Source: Eonycteris spelaea (Eukaryota; Chordata; Mammalia; Chiroptera; Pteropodidae). Taken from it: DNA of 64,000 bases. This document shows, piece by piece, positions 35,830 through 48,600 of the stretch (its first letter is position 1; each line of letters starts with the position of its first letter). The stretch spans positions 1,798,001 through 1,862,000 of the forward strand of contig PUFA01000167.1 of assembly GCA_003508835.1 (NCBI GenBank), written 5' to 3'. A program made the translations under genes and the position numbers. The notes below the pieces were generated by a model. The model saw only the letters and a program-made list of their open reading frames with translations, had not been told where the DNA came from and did not search any database.

Positions 35830-35950
35830 TTTGCTACTATGTGAGATAATTGAGGTTAATAGAATTAAATGATTTGCTGAAATCCACACAACTAGTGAAT
35901 AGCAGAAGAAAATCTGTGGAGGATTCATCTGAAGTGTGTCTGAATTCAAA
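35830..35950 (+). mobile_element. MIR-type fragment with extra internal bases
   Basis: 'taattgaggttaatagaatt', 'aaatgatttgctgaaatcca', 'cacaactagtgaatagcaga' and 'tgtctgaattcaaagc' follow the MIR order. Between 'gcaga' and 'ggattc' about 15 bases are extra. These belong to the 19-bp direct repeat shared with 34764-34782. Confidence 0.55.
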
Positions 35951-36330
35951 GCTTGACACAGGGTAGCTTAAGCAAAAAAGGAGTTCTTGGCCTCATACCT
36001 AAAATACCCGTGGTTAGATCAGACCTGAGCTGCTGCCCAGCCCTCAGTTCCATTTTTGCTGTTGGTTTTGTTCGCAACAGCTCCATGCTCAATGTCATCC
36101 CACTAAATACAATAGAAAAGAATGTGTATCCTTTATGATGCAAATAAAAGTCTTGGAATTGAGCTTCACTGGTCTGAGTTGTCTTAACTTGAATCTCTGA
36201 ATCAGTTCATTGGGGATTAGAATGTAATGTTGGTTTAGCTCTGGTCTGTTTTCTGCTCTTGGACATGTAGTCAAAGTCAACTTGTCCCAGGCCTGTGGAC
36301 TGAGATTATCAGAGGTGGGGTCACTCAGAG
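35950..36330. repeat. Old mammalian interspersed repeat, family not named
   Basis: 'taagcaaaaaaggagttctt', 'caaataaaagtcttggaatt', 'gagcttcactggtctgagtt' and 'ttcattggggattagaatg' recall a widespread repeat with 'aaaagtcctgggattgactc' style blocks. It contains the 43-bp segment duplicated at 35227. Confidence 0.4.
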
Positions 36331-37164
36331 TTTTGTTGCTTCGAGCGTGGGGAGTCTGTATTGAGTGGCAAAAATCAACAACTCTCTAAATGTTGGTGAA
36401 TGAACACTTTTAACCTAAATTGCAGTGAAACACGGATCATGACATTGATGGTGTTGACCAATGTTTAGTGATAGCTAACTAACAATGCTGAATTGTTCAG
36501 TTGGGAAATTGTTTTTTAACAAACTGAGAGGGACAAGTGTAAGCAAGAGTCATTCAAATTAGTACAGATTAAATGAATTCAGCCATTTAAGTTAGAGTCA
36601 CTTTTTATGTGCCAGGAACTATCATAGATATTTGATTCATATTGGTTAAATAAAAACTCTATGATGGCATGATTCTAATGAAATGCTATAGGTTGGTAAA
36701 TTTGGGGATTTAATATTCTGTTTTTTATTGTGGGTATTACATGGAACCATTAAATATACCTGTGAAGTGGCTCATATTGAATATTTTGTTATATTAATTT
36801 TTACATTTTTTGATCTTGAGAATAAATTATTAATGTATAGCCAATTAATATTGAAATATTTTCAGGCATTTTTGTTTATCAGCTTTTCCATTGATCATAA
36901 AATTTTTTTTTATCTTTAGTATCTTTGATTCAGTGTGTACTCTAAAATTCACCAGTGCATTATGCACCAGTGTTCCTGGTGCAATGCTCATCAAATATGA
37001 GTGTTTAACAAAGGGCCGAAATTGAGTCCAGTAGTTCTCTAGACAGGCTCCTAAGTTTTGAAGTATTAAATTATATATTTAAGAATAAATTTCTAATAGA
37101 TGACTTTTTCTCTTTTTTAAAAGGTACCCTATAAAAATATAATCAGATTGATGTTCAAATAACA

Positions 37165-37330
37165 CTCGTAGAAAACTTTTTTTTAATACTTTTTATTATG
37201 TAAAATTTCAAACATATGTAAAAGTAGAATAATGGATTCCCCTGTACCCTAGCAAAACAAATATCAACTTATGGCCCATCTCATTTCATTTATATCCTAT
37301 TCAGATTTCATTCTTCTTTTCTAAATTATT
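37165..37330. repeat. Older repeat split by L1, left part
   Basis: 'tgtaaaatttcaaacatatg', 'tcaacttatggcccatctca' and 'tttcatttatatcc' precede the L1. The sequence resumes at 41965 with 'ttttaaagcaaatcttagac', giving a continuous old repeat if the L1 and one target-site copy are removed. Confidence 0.65.
37317..37330. repeat. Target-site duplication of the L1, left copy
   Basis: 'ttttctaaattatt', identical to 41965-41978 at the other end of the L1. In L1 orientation the integration point reads close to the TTTT/AA preference of L1 endonuclease. Confidence 0.9.
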
Positions 37331-40300
37331 ATTTTTCTTCTTTTTAAATTGAAGTATAATTGATATATAACATTATATGTTTCAGGTATACAACATTATA
37401 ATTTGAAATCTGTATACACTACAAAGTGTTTACCACCAAAAGTCTAGATACCATTCAATACCATGCAGTCAATCCCTTTCACTCATTTCACCTACCTCCT
37501 CCCCACCCAACCCTGTTCCCCTCTGTTAATCACCAGTCTGTTCTCTGTACAGGTAAGTTTGTTTTTGTTTTGTTTGTTTTTTAAATTTCACATGACGGAG
37601 ATCATGAGTTGTTTTTTTTTTTCTTTCTGTGACTAATTTAATTTAGCATATTACCCTCCAGGCCTATCCATGTTGCCACAAATGGCAAAATTTCATTCTT
37701 TTTTTTATAGCATAGTAGTATTATTCCATTCTGCGTGTGTGTGAATGTGTGTGTTTTCACATCTTCCATTCACCCTCAATGTACACTTAGGTTGTTTCCA
37801 TATGGTGGCTGTTGTAAATAATGCTGCAGTGAACATAGGGGTGCATATGTCTTTTCAAATTAGTGTTTTTTTGTATTTTTAGGATAAATGCCTAGAAGTA
37901 GAATAGAGGGATCATATGCTAGCTAGTTCTATTTGTAAGTTTTTAAAGAATCTCCATACTTTTTCCATAGTGGCTGCATCAACTTACATTCCCACTAAAA
38001 GTGTATGAAGGTTCCTTTTCTCCACATCCTCTCTAACACTTGTTATGTCTTATCTTTTTGATAATAGCCATTGTAACAGGTATAAGGTATATATCATTGT
38101 GGTTTTGATTTGCATTTCTCTAATAATTAGTGATGATGAACATCTTTTCATGTATCTGTTTGCCTATTCGAGATCTTTGTGGTTTCTTAGAAATTTATTT
38201 GTCTAGTTTGTTAAAAATGCTGTTGGAGTTTTGATAAGGATTTCATTAAATCTGTAGATTGCTTTGGATAGTATGGACATTTTAATAATAATTCTTCCAA
38301 TACATGAGCATGGTGTCTCCATTTATTTGTGTTTTCAGTTTCTTTCATTAGTATCTTATAGTTTTCAGTGTACAGACATTTTACTTCCTTGGTTAAATTT
38401 ATTACTAGGTATTTTATTCTTTTTGATGCAATAGTAAATGAAATTGTTTTCTTAAGTTCTCTGATAGTTTGTTTTTAGTGTATAGAAATGCAATAGATTA
38501 CTGCATATTAATTTTGTATCTTGCAATATTACTGAATTCATTTATTCTATTAATATTTATTAGTTCAAATTTTTAGTATTAGAAATTTTTTAGTTCCAAC
38601 AATTTTCTGCATATAGTATCATGTCTGCAAATCAGGACAATTTTATTCTTTTCGATTTGGATTGTTTTATTTTTTATTTTTTATTTTTGCCTAATTGCTG
38701 TGGCTAGACTTCAGTACTGTGTTGAATAGAAGTAGTGAGAGTGGGCATCCTTATGTTGTTCTGATCTTAGAGAAAAAGTTTCAGCTTTTCACTGTTGAGT
38801 CTGATGTTAGCTGTGGGTTTGTCATATATGGTATTATGTTGAGGTATGTTCCCTCTATACCCACTTTGTTGAAAGTTTTTATCATAATTGCATCTATTGA
38901 GATGATGATATGATTTTTATCCTTTATTTTGTTAACGCAGTGTATCAATTTAATTGATTACAGGTGTTGAACAATCTTTTGTCCTTGGAATAAATCTCAC
39001 TTGATCATGGTGTATGATCCTTTCAATGTGTTTTTGACTTTGGCTTGCTAACATTTTGTTTATGATTTTTGCGTCTATGTTCATCAAGAATATTGGCGGT
39101 AATTTTTTTTAAACTTTTTTTTTCTTAAAATAATTTTTTGGCCTGTAATTTTCTTTTCTTCTGGTGTTCTTGTCTGGTTTTGGTATCAGGGTAATGTTGG
39201 TCTTGTAAAATGAGTTTGGAAGTGTCCCCTCCTCTTCAGTTTTTTGGAAGAGTTTGGGAAGGATTGGTATTAATTTTTCTTTGAATGTTAGGTAGGTGTT
39301 CACTAGTGAAGTTGTCTCTTCCTGGACTTTTGTTTGTTGAGCGTCTTTGATTACTGATTGAATTTCTTTAGTAGTAAGTGGTCTATTCAGATTTTCCATT
39401 TCTTCATGATTCAGTCTTGAAAGAATGTATATTCTAGTATTTTGCCCATTTCCTCTGTTTTTCAATTTGCTGGTATATAATTTTTCATAGTAATCTCTTA
39501 ATGATCCTTTGTATTTCTTCGGTATCAATTGTAACTTCTCTTTCATTTCTGATTTTTTTTTGAGCCCTCTCCTTTTCTTCTGGGTTAGTCTTGCTAAAGA
39601 TCTGTCAATTTTGTTCATCTTTCAAAGAACCAGCTCTTAGTTTTATTGACCTTTTTTTGTCTTTTCAGTCTCTATTTCATTTATTTCCACTCTGATCTTT
39701 ATTATTTTCTTCCTTCTTTGGGCTTCATTTATTCTTCTTTTTCTAGTTCTCGTATGTGTAAAGTTTGGGTATCTGAGATTTTTCTTGGTTTTTGAGGTAG
39801 GCCTTTATTGCTATGAAAGTCCCTTTCAGAACTGCTTTTGCTACATCCCATAGATTTTGATAGGTCATATCTTTTCATTTGTCTCTAGGTATTTTTTTAT
39901 TTCTCTTGATTTCTTTGATGACCCATTGGTTGCTTAGTAGCAAGTTGTTTAATTCTTACATTTTTTTTTCCAGTTTTCTTCTTGTAATTGATTACTGGTT
40001 TCATACCATCGTGGTTGGAAAAGATGTTATATAGTTTCAGTCCTCTTGAATTTACTGAGACTTGTTTTTTTGCCCTAATGGCATTTGTCCCGGATAGTGT
40101 TCCATGTATACTTGAGAAGGAAGTGTCTTTTGCTTTTGGATAAAATGCTCTATATCAAGTTCACCTAGACTAAGCTGTAATTTAAGGCTGATGTTTCCTT
40201 ATTGATCTATCTAATTGATCTATCCATTGGTTGATCTATCCATTGATGTAAGTGGGGTGTTAAAGTCCCCTACTATTACTGTATTGCTGTCAGTTTCTTC

Positions 40301-41964
40301 CTTTAGATTTGTTATATTTGCTTTATATATTTTGGTGCTCATATGTTTGGTGCATATATATTTATAAATGTTTTATCTTCTTGTTGGATTGACCCCTTTA
40401 TCATATGTAATAGCCTCCTTTATCTTTAATTACATACAATCTTTGTTTTAAAGTCTATTTTTTTTTTCCTGGTGTAAATATAGCTACACCATCTTTCTTT
40501 TCATTTTCATTTGCATAGAATATCTTTCTTCATTCCTTCACATTCAGTTTGTATGTGTCCTTCTGAAGTAAATCTCTTTTTGGCAGCCTATAGATAGGTC
40601 TTTTTTTATCCATTCAGCCACTCTGCATCTTTTGATTGGAGCATTTAGTTTATTTATATTTAAAGTAATCATTGATAGATATGTACTTTTTGCCATTTTG
40701 TTAATTTTCTGGCTGTTTTTATAGTTTTTCTTTATTCCTTTCTTCTCTTTCTCTTTTTCCTTGTGGTTTCATGGCTTTCTTTAACGTTACGTTTAGATTC
40801 TTCTCTCATCCTCTTTTGTGGGTTAAGCAAAAGTTTTTGATTTGTGATTACCATAGTTTTATATAATGTTCTCTTTTAAGTTGATAGCCACTTAAATTTG
40901 AATGCATTCCAAAAATTTACATTTTTTTCTGTCCCCCTCATGTTTTGTATGTTAGATGTCACATTTTACATCTTTTAATTTTATACATCCCTGACCTAAT
41001 TATTGTTGTTTAGTTAATTTTACTGTTTTTGTCGTTTAACCTTTATACTTACCTTATAAATGAATGTGATTCATTACCTTTACTATATATACCTTTTCCA
41101 GTGAGATTTTTACTTTTATGTTTTCTTGATAATAATTAGTATCACTTCTTTTCAACTTAAATAAGTCCCTTTAACATTTTTTGCAAGGCTCGTTTAGTGA
41201 TGTATGTACTTCTTTAGCTTTTGCTTATTTGCAGAACTCTTAATATCTTCTTCAATTCTGAATGGTAACTTTGCCAGGTAGCGAATTTTTTGTTGGAAGT
41301 TTTTTCCTTTCAGCACTTGAATATGTTATGTTACTCCCTTTTGGCCTGCAACATTTCTGCTTAAAAGTCTGTTGGTAGCCTTACGGGATTTTCCTTGTAC
41401 GTTAATAAGTTTTTTTCTTTTGCCGCTTTTAAGATTCTCATTTTCTTTAACTTTTACCATTTTAATTATAATGTCTTTATGTGTATCTCTTTAAAGTTCC
41501 CTCAAGGAACTTCACTTAATTTTTTTTTTTTTTTGGTGTCCTGTCTTGAGCTTAAAAAAATTTTTTTCAATCTCTTTTTTGAAGATATCACTGTGTTCAT
41601 CTATTCTTCTTCCAAATTTGGTGAGCAACTTTATAACCATTACTTCAAACCCTTTATCAGTAGCTTACTATCTCCATTTCATTAAGGCCTTTTTATGAGG
41701 TTTTGTTTTGTTTGGGACATATTCCTATGTCCCTCATTTTGCCTGACTCTGTTTGTTTCTTTGTATGACCTACCTCTCATAATGTTGTAGTGGCCTTGTG
41801 CAATAAATGTCTTATGGGCCCCAAAGCACAATCCCTCTTGGATGCCAGAGCCAGGTGCTCGAGGCGCATTCTGTGTGGGCTATGTGCCTGCCTCTGGTGA
41901 CAGGCCAAAGCTGCAGCACAGTGGGCAGAGCTGTCACCTGGCCCTGATGCTACATAGGGTGGTG
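37331..41964 (-). mobile_element. L1 (LINE-1), minus strand, about 4.6 kb, 5'-truncated
   Basis: Read on the minus strand this is an L1 with its 3' end at 37331 and a truncated 5' end at 41964. From left to right come the reversed 3'UTR ('aaattgaagtataattgata'), the ORF2 C-terminal part ('tttcattaaatctgtagatt'), the reverse-transcriptase region and upstream ORF2/ORF1-proximal sequence. A minus-strand frame at 39109-39618 still reads recognisable ORF2 blocks (NLNRPLTTKEIQSVIKDA; EEEGTLPNSFYKTNITLIPK), but stops and frameshifts elsewhere show it is dead. A perfect 14-bp target-site duplication flanks it (37317-37330 and 41965-41978). L1 ORF2 normally encodes endonuclease and reverse transcriptase. 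Confidence 0.93.
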
Positions 41965-41978
41965 TTTTCTAAATTATT
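41965..41978. repeat. Target-site duplication of the L1, right copy
   Basis: 'ttttctaaattatt', identical to 37317-37330. It marks the 5' end of the truncated element. Confidence 0.9.
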
Positions 41979-42210
41979 TTAAAGCAAATCTTAGACACTG
42001 TATCATTTCATGTACATATTCTAAAATACAGCTTTAACAAGTAAGGACACTTTGGAAAATATAACCACAATTCTATTAACATATCTAAAAATTTTACAGT
42101 AATTCTCTAATATCATCAAATACCTAATCTGTCTAGAAATTTCTCACATTACTTCATAAATATTAATACGTTGTTGGTTGAGTCAGGAATATAAATTGCA
42201 GTTCCTTATA
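41979..42210. repeat. Older repeat split by L1, right part
   Basis: 'aaagcaaatcttagacactg', 'atataaccacaattctatta', 'aattctctaatatcatcaaa' and 'gttggttgagtcaggaat' continue the repeat begun at 37165. Confidence 0.65.
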
Positions 42211-42314
42211 GCTTGAAAGGATGGATAGATTTTCGCAGGTACAGACTGGAAATGGATATTTTAGGAGAAGGAACAGCATAAGCAAAAGAGCAATAGCAAG
42301 GGTGAATTCAGAAC

Positions 42315-42560
42315 TCTTACTTATCCTGATGACTTAGAACTCATTTCCTCCAGAAAGCTTCCTAAGACTCTGTCAGTCTGCACGTGTGATCTAGATTCCC
42401 TTGTCTTCTTTTACTATCTCATTATGGGTCTTACCAATATTTTGTAACATGTATTTATTTGACTTACTCTTCAAAAGAGTATAAATGTTCTGAAGTCAGG
42501 GGATATGTCTATTCTATTCCCAACACCTAATGCAGTTAGTGGCATCTGGGAGGATCTAAA
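42315..42560 (+). mobile_element. L2 3' fragment
   Basis: 'catttcctccagaaagcttc', 'tattatgggtcttaccaat'-type middle, 'gtataaatgttctgaagtca' and 'ggggatatgtctattctatt' match L2 3' landmarks. Confidence 0.65.
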
Positions 42561-42769
42561 ACATATATGCCTGATTTGCCTTATTTTAAAAATCATTGTT
42601 TTGTACAGTAACCTTAGAAAGTATCAGATTTGTCAGGTAAAGATTCCCTATTCCAGGGTTTGAGGACAAGGGAATTGGTTTCAGATTTAGTAGAGGTTAT
42701 ACACTCATAGTCTTAAAAGCTGGACAGAATGTGTTTTGTTTGTCACATTGGAATGTTTTCCAGTGCCAG

Positions 42770-43720
42770 TAATTAATTCTCCAATTCTCCAATGCCAACT
42801 GGGCGTCCAGCAATTCAATTCAATTCTGAAATTTTACCTAGAGTTAATGTCAGTTCCATAAGTTAAAGGGCTCAGTCCCACAAGACTGCTCTCACTTTGG
42901 AGTCTGGTCAGTAGTCCTCGGTCACCTGTACTTATGACCTCCTGTAGATTAGGGGTCCCATGACCACCTTCTCAGTTTTGATAACTTGCTAGAATGTCTT
43001 ACAGAGCTTAAGAAAACACTTCACAGTAAGCCCTCACTTAACATCGTTGATAGGTTCTGTGACTCTAAGTGAAATACAATACAGTGAAACCATTTTTATC
43101 ATAGGCACATGGATATAAACAAGATTTAAGGTCATATGGCATCTCATCAATGTTATAATTAAATGACATTGAATGAAACGACATTATTTGAGGACCTGCT
43201 ATACATGTATCTGCCAGCTTTGTACAAAAGATAGAACTGAAGAATTACCAAATGGAAGAGATTCATAGGGCAGTTATGGAAAGTCAAGGCACAGGGCTTC
43301 CATGCCCTCACTGAGCAAGCCACTCTCTTAGTACATTGATTTTTTTCACCAACCCAGAAGTGCCCCACTTGCCCCTAATTTTTCTGGAATTTTTATAGAG
43401 TTCATCTCTAGCTCTGTCCTTCTCTTTGGAGGTGGAGTGGGGTGAGATTGAAAGAGCCAACCCTTTTAAGTCATGTGGTCTTTCTGATGACCAACCCCAT
43501 CCTGAGGCTATCTAGTGACCCAACCCTAAGTTACCTCAGTAGCATAAACACTAGGGTGATTGAAAAGGGCTCCTTATGAATATCACTTAGAGAATTCCTA
43601 AGGTTTTAGGTGCTCTGTTGAGAGACAAGACCAAATATGTTTCTTATTATAACACACACACCAAGGATTTAAAAACATCATCCAACTTTTAAAAGTCAGG
43701 TGACTGCTGCATAAAAATAA
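42770..43720. repeat. Old LTR- or MER-class repeat, interrupted, name not assigned
   Basis: A long succession that I recall as one dispersed mammalian repeat: 'ggcgtccagcaattcaattc', 'aagggctcagtcccacaaga', 'taggggtcccatgaccacct', then after an insertion 'accaaatggaagagattcat', 'agggcttccatgccctcact', 'aagtcatgtggtctttctga', 'ccccatcctgaggctatcta' and 'gagacaagaccaaatatgtt'. A small inverted-repeat element (43025-43200) sits within it. Confidence 0.6.
43025..43200. mobile_element. Short non-autonomous DNA transposon (TIR element), copy 2
   Basis: The ends 'agtaagccctcacttaacat' and 'cattatttgaggacctgct' are imperfect inverted repeats of about 25 bases. The interior 'cagtgaaaccatttttatca' matches copy 1 at 8004-8124. 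It interrupts the older repeat 42770-43720. Confidence 0.75.
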
Positions 43721-43880
43721 GGATTTGTAGGTTTCTTGAATTATCAGAATGCGGACCCCACCAAGGACCAGTAGCACTCAACCATGCTAACAATTTGCAC
43801 TCAGTAGTGGTTACCACCTTTATGTAGTCACTTGTAATTTCCTATTTGCTGCAGTCCCTATTTCTTTTAATGTAACGAAC

Positions 43881-44150
43881 ATGTACAGTAAATCACTTTC
43901 TCCCAATACCGTGGTTTTAGTTGCCTGTAGTTCAATTGTTGGTCCAAAAATAATATTAAATTGGAAAAATTCCAGATATTTTTGGAGAGACACCAACATT
44001 CATGTAATGTTTATAGTATTGTGTTATAATTGTTCTATTTTTATTTATTAGATATTGCTTAACTTCTCTATAACTGTGCCTTAATTTAAGACCTTAAACT
44101 TTATTATAGGTATGTATGTTTAAGGAAAAAACGTAGTATGTATAAGGGGG
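43881..44150 (+). mobile_element. Tigger-type (pogo/Tc1) deletion derivative
   Basis: The left part ('accgtggttttagttgcctg', 'aaaattccagatattttt') matches the start of Tigger elements. The right part ('ttataattgttctattttta', 'aaactttattataggtatgt', 'taaggaaaaaacgtagtatg') matches their 3' end. The transposase gene between them is absent. Confidence 0.65.
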
Positions 44151-45492
44151 AACTAATGTATATGGGCTTACAGTTGACCTGTATACCATACTCTTTGGAA
44201 ACATTAGCACTCATACCCTTGCTAAAAAGTACAAGACTTGATTTAAATTTGAGCTGGTATAGACTTTCAGTTCGTTTGAGACTGCATTACCCAGGGGGAC
44301 TCAGAAATGAATCTTTGCTTTTATCTTGGAACCTCCTCTCTGCAGAGTTGTCCAAAATAATTCAGAGATATTTTTGAAAATACTTAGATTGAGAAATGAC
44401 AGCATGGGAACTATGTAATTATTCATTCAAATAGGAATGTGATCCTCATGTGCTGTTTATGATTTACTATTATTCAAACCTTGTGAAATTGCTATCCTTT
44501 AGGTTAAAAATTATTAAATATTGGCAATTTCATATGATTTCTAAATATTTTTGTATGGCTGAATTAGGTAGTTTCACCAGTTTAAGCTATTTTAAAGGAT
44601 TTTGTGCTTTATTTTCAGGATTAACTCTTAGCTGTACCCCAACCTTGTCATTCATCTCCTTATTTGCCATTAGAAAATAGGGAGATAAATGGGTGCAGTT
44701 CTAAGTAAATGGTGGGTTTGTGAATGGGAAAAAGTACAGTACAAGTCTTGTTCCTTTTCCATACAAGTGATTTTAGTTATATTTCAGTTCAGAGCAGCAT
44801 ATTTTTCAAGTAGAAAAGACTGTATATAAGCTTAACTACTGTGTTTCATAGAAACGCCCTCTTCTGAAATTAAAGTGTAAAGAGGTGTCAAAATTTCGAG
44901 ACTTAAACCTCTTTAGTTTGGTTAATTGTCATTCTCATGTGAAACTGTGATTAGACCTGACGTGTTCTTGTGAAAGTTTAGAAAGTTTCCAAAACGATAA
45001 GTATACTCCATTCATCTGCTAACATTATTTGTAATCAAGAGTGTTCGTTTGATGAATATAAAGGATCAGTGGGTCCAATTTTAAGGACATTTGGAAACTT
45101 AGGTGTTAGATTTTATCTGGGAAATTCATTTAGGCCATTTTATTGTTTTTAAATACTTTTTTGGGTAAGAGAAAAGAAGAATAGGAAGTGAAATTTAAAT
45201 GAATCACTGAAACTAATGATTATTAACGATGTTTGTAAAAGATAAGCAGAGGAAATGAGCAGTAATATGATATTTGGAATGGCAGCAGCTGGCATTCCAG
45301 TCATAAGAGGTAATTAAGAATTTGCTGTGACCATGGCAGAAAAACCTTATTGTTTAGACTCATTTTATATTTCAAATGCTTTATTTCTGAAGCATCAGAT
45401 TGTTAATTGTGTCTTCTTGGAACATCAGGTATATGTTACAAGTTTTTGAACAGGATTATGTCCACAGTCTTAACTATATTTCACTCTTACTA

Positions 45493-45602
45493 AGGGTGAC
45501 CAACCATCCAGAGTTTGCCTGAGGTTGGGAGGTTTCCTAGGGTATGGGACTTTAAGTGTTAAAAATAGGAAAATCTCAGCTGAAACTGGACAGGTGGTTA
45601 CT
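45493..45602. mobile_element. MER-type non-autonomous DNA transposon with inverted repeats
   Basis: The left end 'agggtgaccaaccatccaga' and the right end 'gaaactggacaggtggttac' are imperfect inverted complements. The centre contains 'gtatgggactttaagtgtta', a known motif of such short elements. The family is not named. Confidence 0.6.
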
Positions 45603-48600
45603 TTTCTTTCATTTTCAAAGTTAATATAATGGAGAGAATCCTAACATGACTAGAAAGGTAACTAATAGTTCTGTAAATTCTTTACCCTTAAAATTTAGGA
45701 AATCTAACTTGAAAACATTTTAGGAAAGCATTGTTTTATAGAAGCTTAGCTCGATGTTTTTGCTTTAATGACTTGGAAATTTAAAGGTAAATTGATTTGT
45801 GTAATTTTTTCAAAAAAAAGAACCTTAATACGGTCAGATAGATAACACCAACCAGGAACTCGATGGTATTAATAATGAAAATGCTAGGAATAAATTATTA
45901 ATTTAAAAAGTTTGCAGTGTAGGAATTCTGATAAGATACACATGAATAGTCATTGCTTTTAAAAAATACTGAACAAATAAGAAAAGTCTTTCTTTATACT
46001 TAGTTTTTCTGAATTGTTATATGACGTTTTCTTATCAAAAGTAAATAGTCCAGTGGATGTGGCTTAACTTAACTCTCCTTTTTATCTAGCAATTATATAT
46101 AGTCCTATCCTTGAATTTTTGTAATGTGATATAACTTTTAAAAAATTTTCACCACACTTTTGGTTTATGTTTACATTCTCTCTGTTTTTAAAATAAGGTC
46201 AAACAAAATAATGTGATCAGGAATCTAATTACAGACTATTAACAGTGTGTGCTACATACTAATCTTTATTCCGAACTCACTTTAGGTATCAGCCTACTTT
46301 TCTCAACAAGGGGGCACTTAAGTTAATTGCTTCATTAGAAACATGCATTTAGCCCTTTCTGATCTGTAAGTACAACTCCTTGGCATAGCTGAGAAGTCTG
46401 AACACCTGCAGCCCAAGCAGCTTGAAAAGAAGCCACAACTTACTATAAAGGAAAATGAAAGAAGCTCAAGTTCAAAATGGTGTTATCAATGATACAGTGT
46501 TGTCACTAACTTGAGCTGACCTAAGAGAGTTGGCTTCTGCACTGCTCCTTATCAGCATCCAAAAGGGCATACAAAATTCTTTGTAAACTAATTTAAAAAG
46601 TGTCTTGTTTATTCAGAGGCAACTGTGAATGGTATTTGTTCAGAGAGTAGATCACATCAATTGCATACCAGCCAACAACTTATTTCTCTTCTAAGAGAGA
46701 AGCCAAGTATCAAAGACACAAAGTACTAAAGATAAGCTTCTCAATTCTCAACTGTTCTGAGCCTCAATAAAGCTACTGATGTACGAACTGGGGTGGGACC
46801 CAACTGTTTCCACCTGCAGGCTTGTCTTAGATCCTTGGCTCTGGCAGGGAGAGGTGCTGATACTAGTCCGACCTTTAGTGCCCTTAGAAAACAAAACCGG
46901 GGCTTTCTTATGGCCCTGATCAATCAGTCCCTCTGAAGAAGATTCCACCCATTTCCTTCAAGTAGTCACGGGGCAAGAAAACTATGGCTAGTTTCATTTA
47001 CAGGGCTGGTGAAAGCAAAGAGGTTGTTGATTTGTTCTTACTGAATCTTAAAAGACATTCCAAATCATCTTTTTTTCTCTTTCTATGGTTGATTTTTAGA
47101 TATTTTGTATTTGAAATTTAATAAGAGAATGGCTTTAGTAAGTAAAAGAATTAAGTACTTTCAGAAGTAGTTCAAATAGGAAATTAAAAGGAAATTAAGA
47201 CTCAGTTGATATAAAAAAACATTTCTAAGGTTACTTGAGGCACAAAATACTTATAGAAATTTGAGTTGTCACGTTTGGGCTATTAATATGTTAACTGCTT
47301 AAACATGGCTCACATGTAGCATCCATAGTTTCAAATCTCAGTTTACTAAAATAATAGAATCTTTAAAATAATGTAATTTCATTTTTGTGATGAATTTCTA
47401 GAATTAATGAGAAAATTGGAAAATATTTGAAACATGAATAATTCAAAACTATTGTTAAAACTAATCTGATCCCTAAATATCTTTTTAACATTATTGAGAT
47501 GAATGCTTTTTATATAATTATGAAAGTAGGGTAAGTTACTAGCAGGCATCTGGAATATTGAATTTTAAGCTAATTTGTCTATAATTTAAAATTTGTGAAT
47601 ATTTAAAAAATATTAAATATAAATTAATATTTGAGAAATAGTGGTGAAACCAACTGCTGTTTTAAAGTACTAATTCTAAGTGCTGTGTTTTCCTTTCACC
47701 AGGTTACATTAATTGCTAACAATAACAACGGTTCATGAGGCTCATTTAATAATCTGTGTGTATCTCTGTGTTTGTATATGAATTCTACAGAAGTAAAACA
47801 TTGCCTTTGTAAGTAGTTTCTATTACCCTCTTTCCTCTCAAAATTATGGGTTTTGGACCCATTAGAATTATGTATGACCTTACTATGTGTCTTTTTCAAT
47901 GATTGGCATAAAAAAAAAACAGTAACACATTTTCCAGTAATTTTCAAATTTAAGGATTACAGGGCATGTGAGTAATTTACTATATGTTAAGTGTATTTAC
48001 TAATTGATCTAAAATAAATATTCACGAATGGATAAAGCACTTCAGAATTAACATATAGGCAAAGAAGTCCTCAATGTAGGAAAAAAGTTTGACTAAATGA
48101 AATATTTTAAAATAATTAAAAATTTCTAGTGATTACAATGCAGTCAACCCTACAGATTTACATATTTAAAAAATGTTAACATGCTTAATAGATGTGGCTC
48201 CAAGTATGGTTATTTTATAACAGTGTTTTACTGGGGAGAATAATGTTTTCCTGAGTAAACTTTAGATATATATTAGAATTATTGCTAATTTATTAATTTG
48301 GAGGTATCTTACAACCCCTTAATTTTAGATATTTGTCTTTTTCATTATGGAAGTTCCTCTGCTTTCTTAAGCTGCAAGGTAGTACAGCTCTAGCATTCTA
48401 CAATTAAGCATTCTTCCCACCCCCAACAGATAGAGATCTGTAGTAAGTTAGTGTTTTGTGAAGAGTTGACAAAGTGAGTTGTTTTTATTTTCATACTCAA
48501 TCGTTAATTGAGATTCATGCTGTGTAATTAAAGAGTAATTCTCTCTGGATTTCTGTCTTTGAAGTCTGTGCTTTGTTCCTGGTTTTGACTTTATAATGCT

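Noticed and set aside
39109..39618. 169-codon minus-strand open frame as a gene
   Set aside because: It is a fragment of L1 ORF2 within the 37331-41964 element and is not a host gene.
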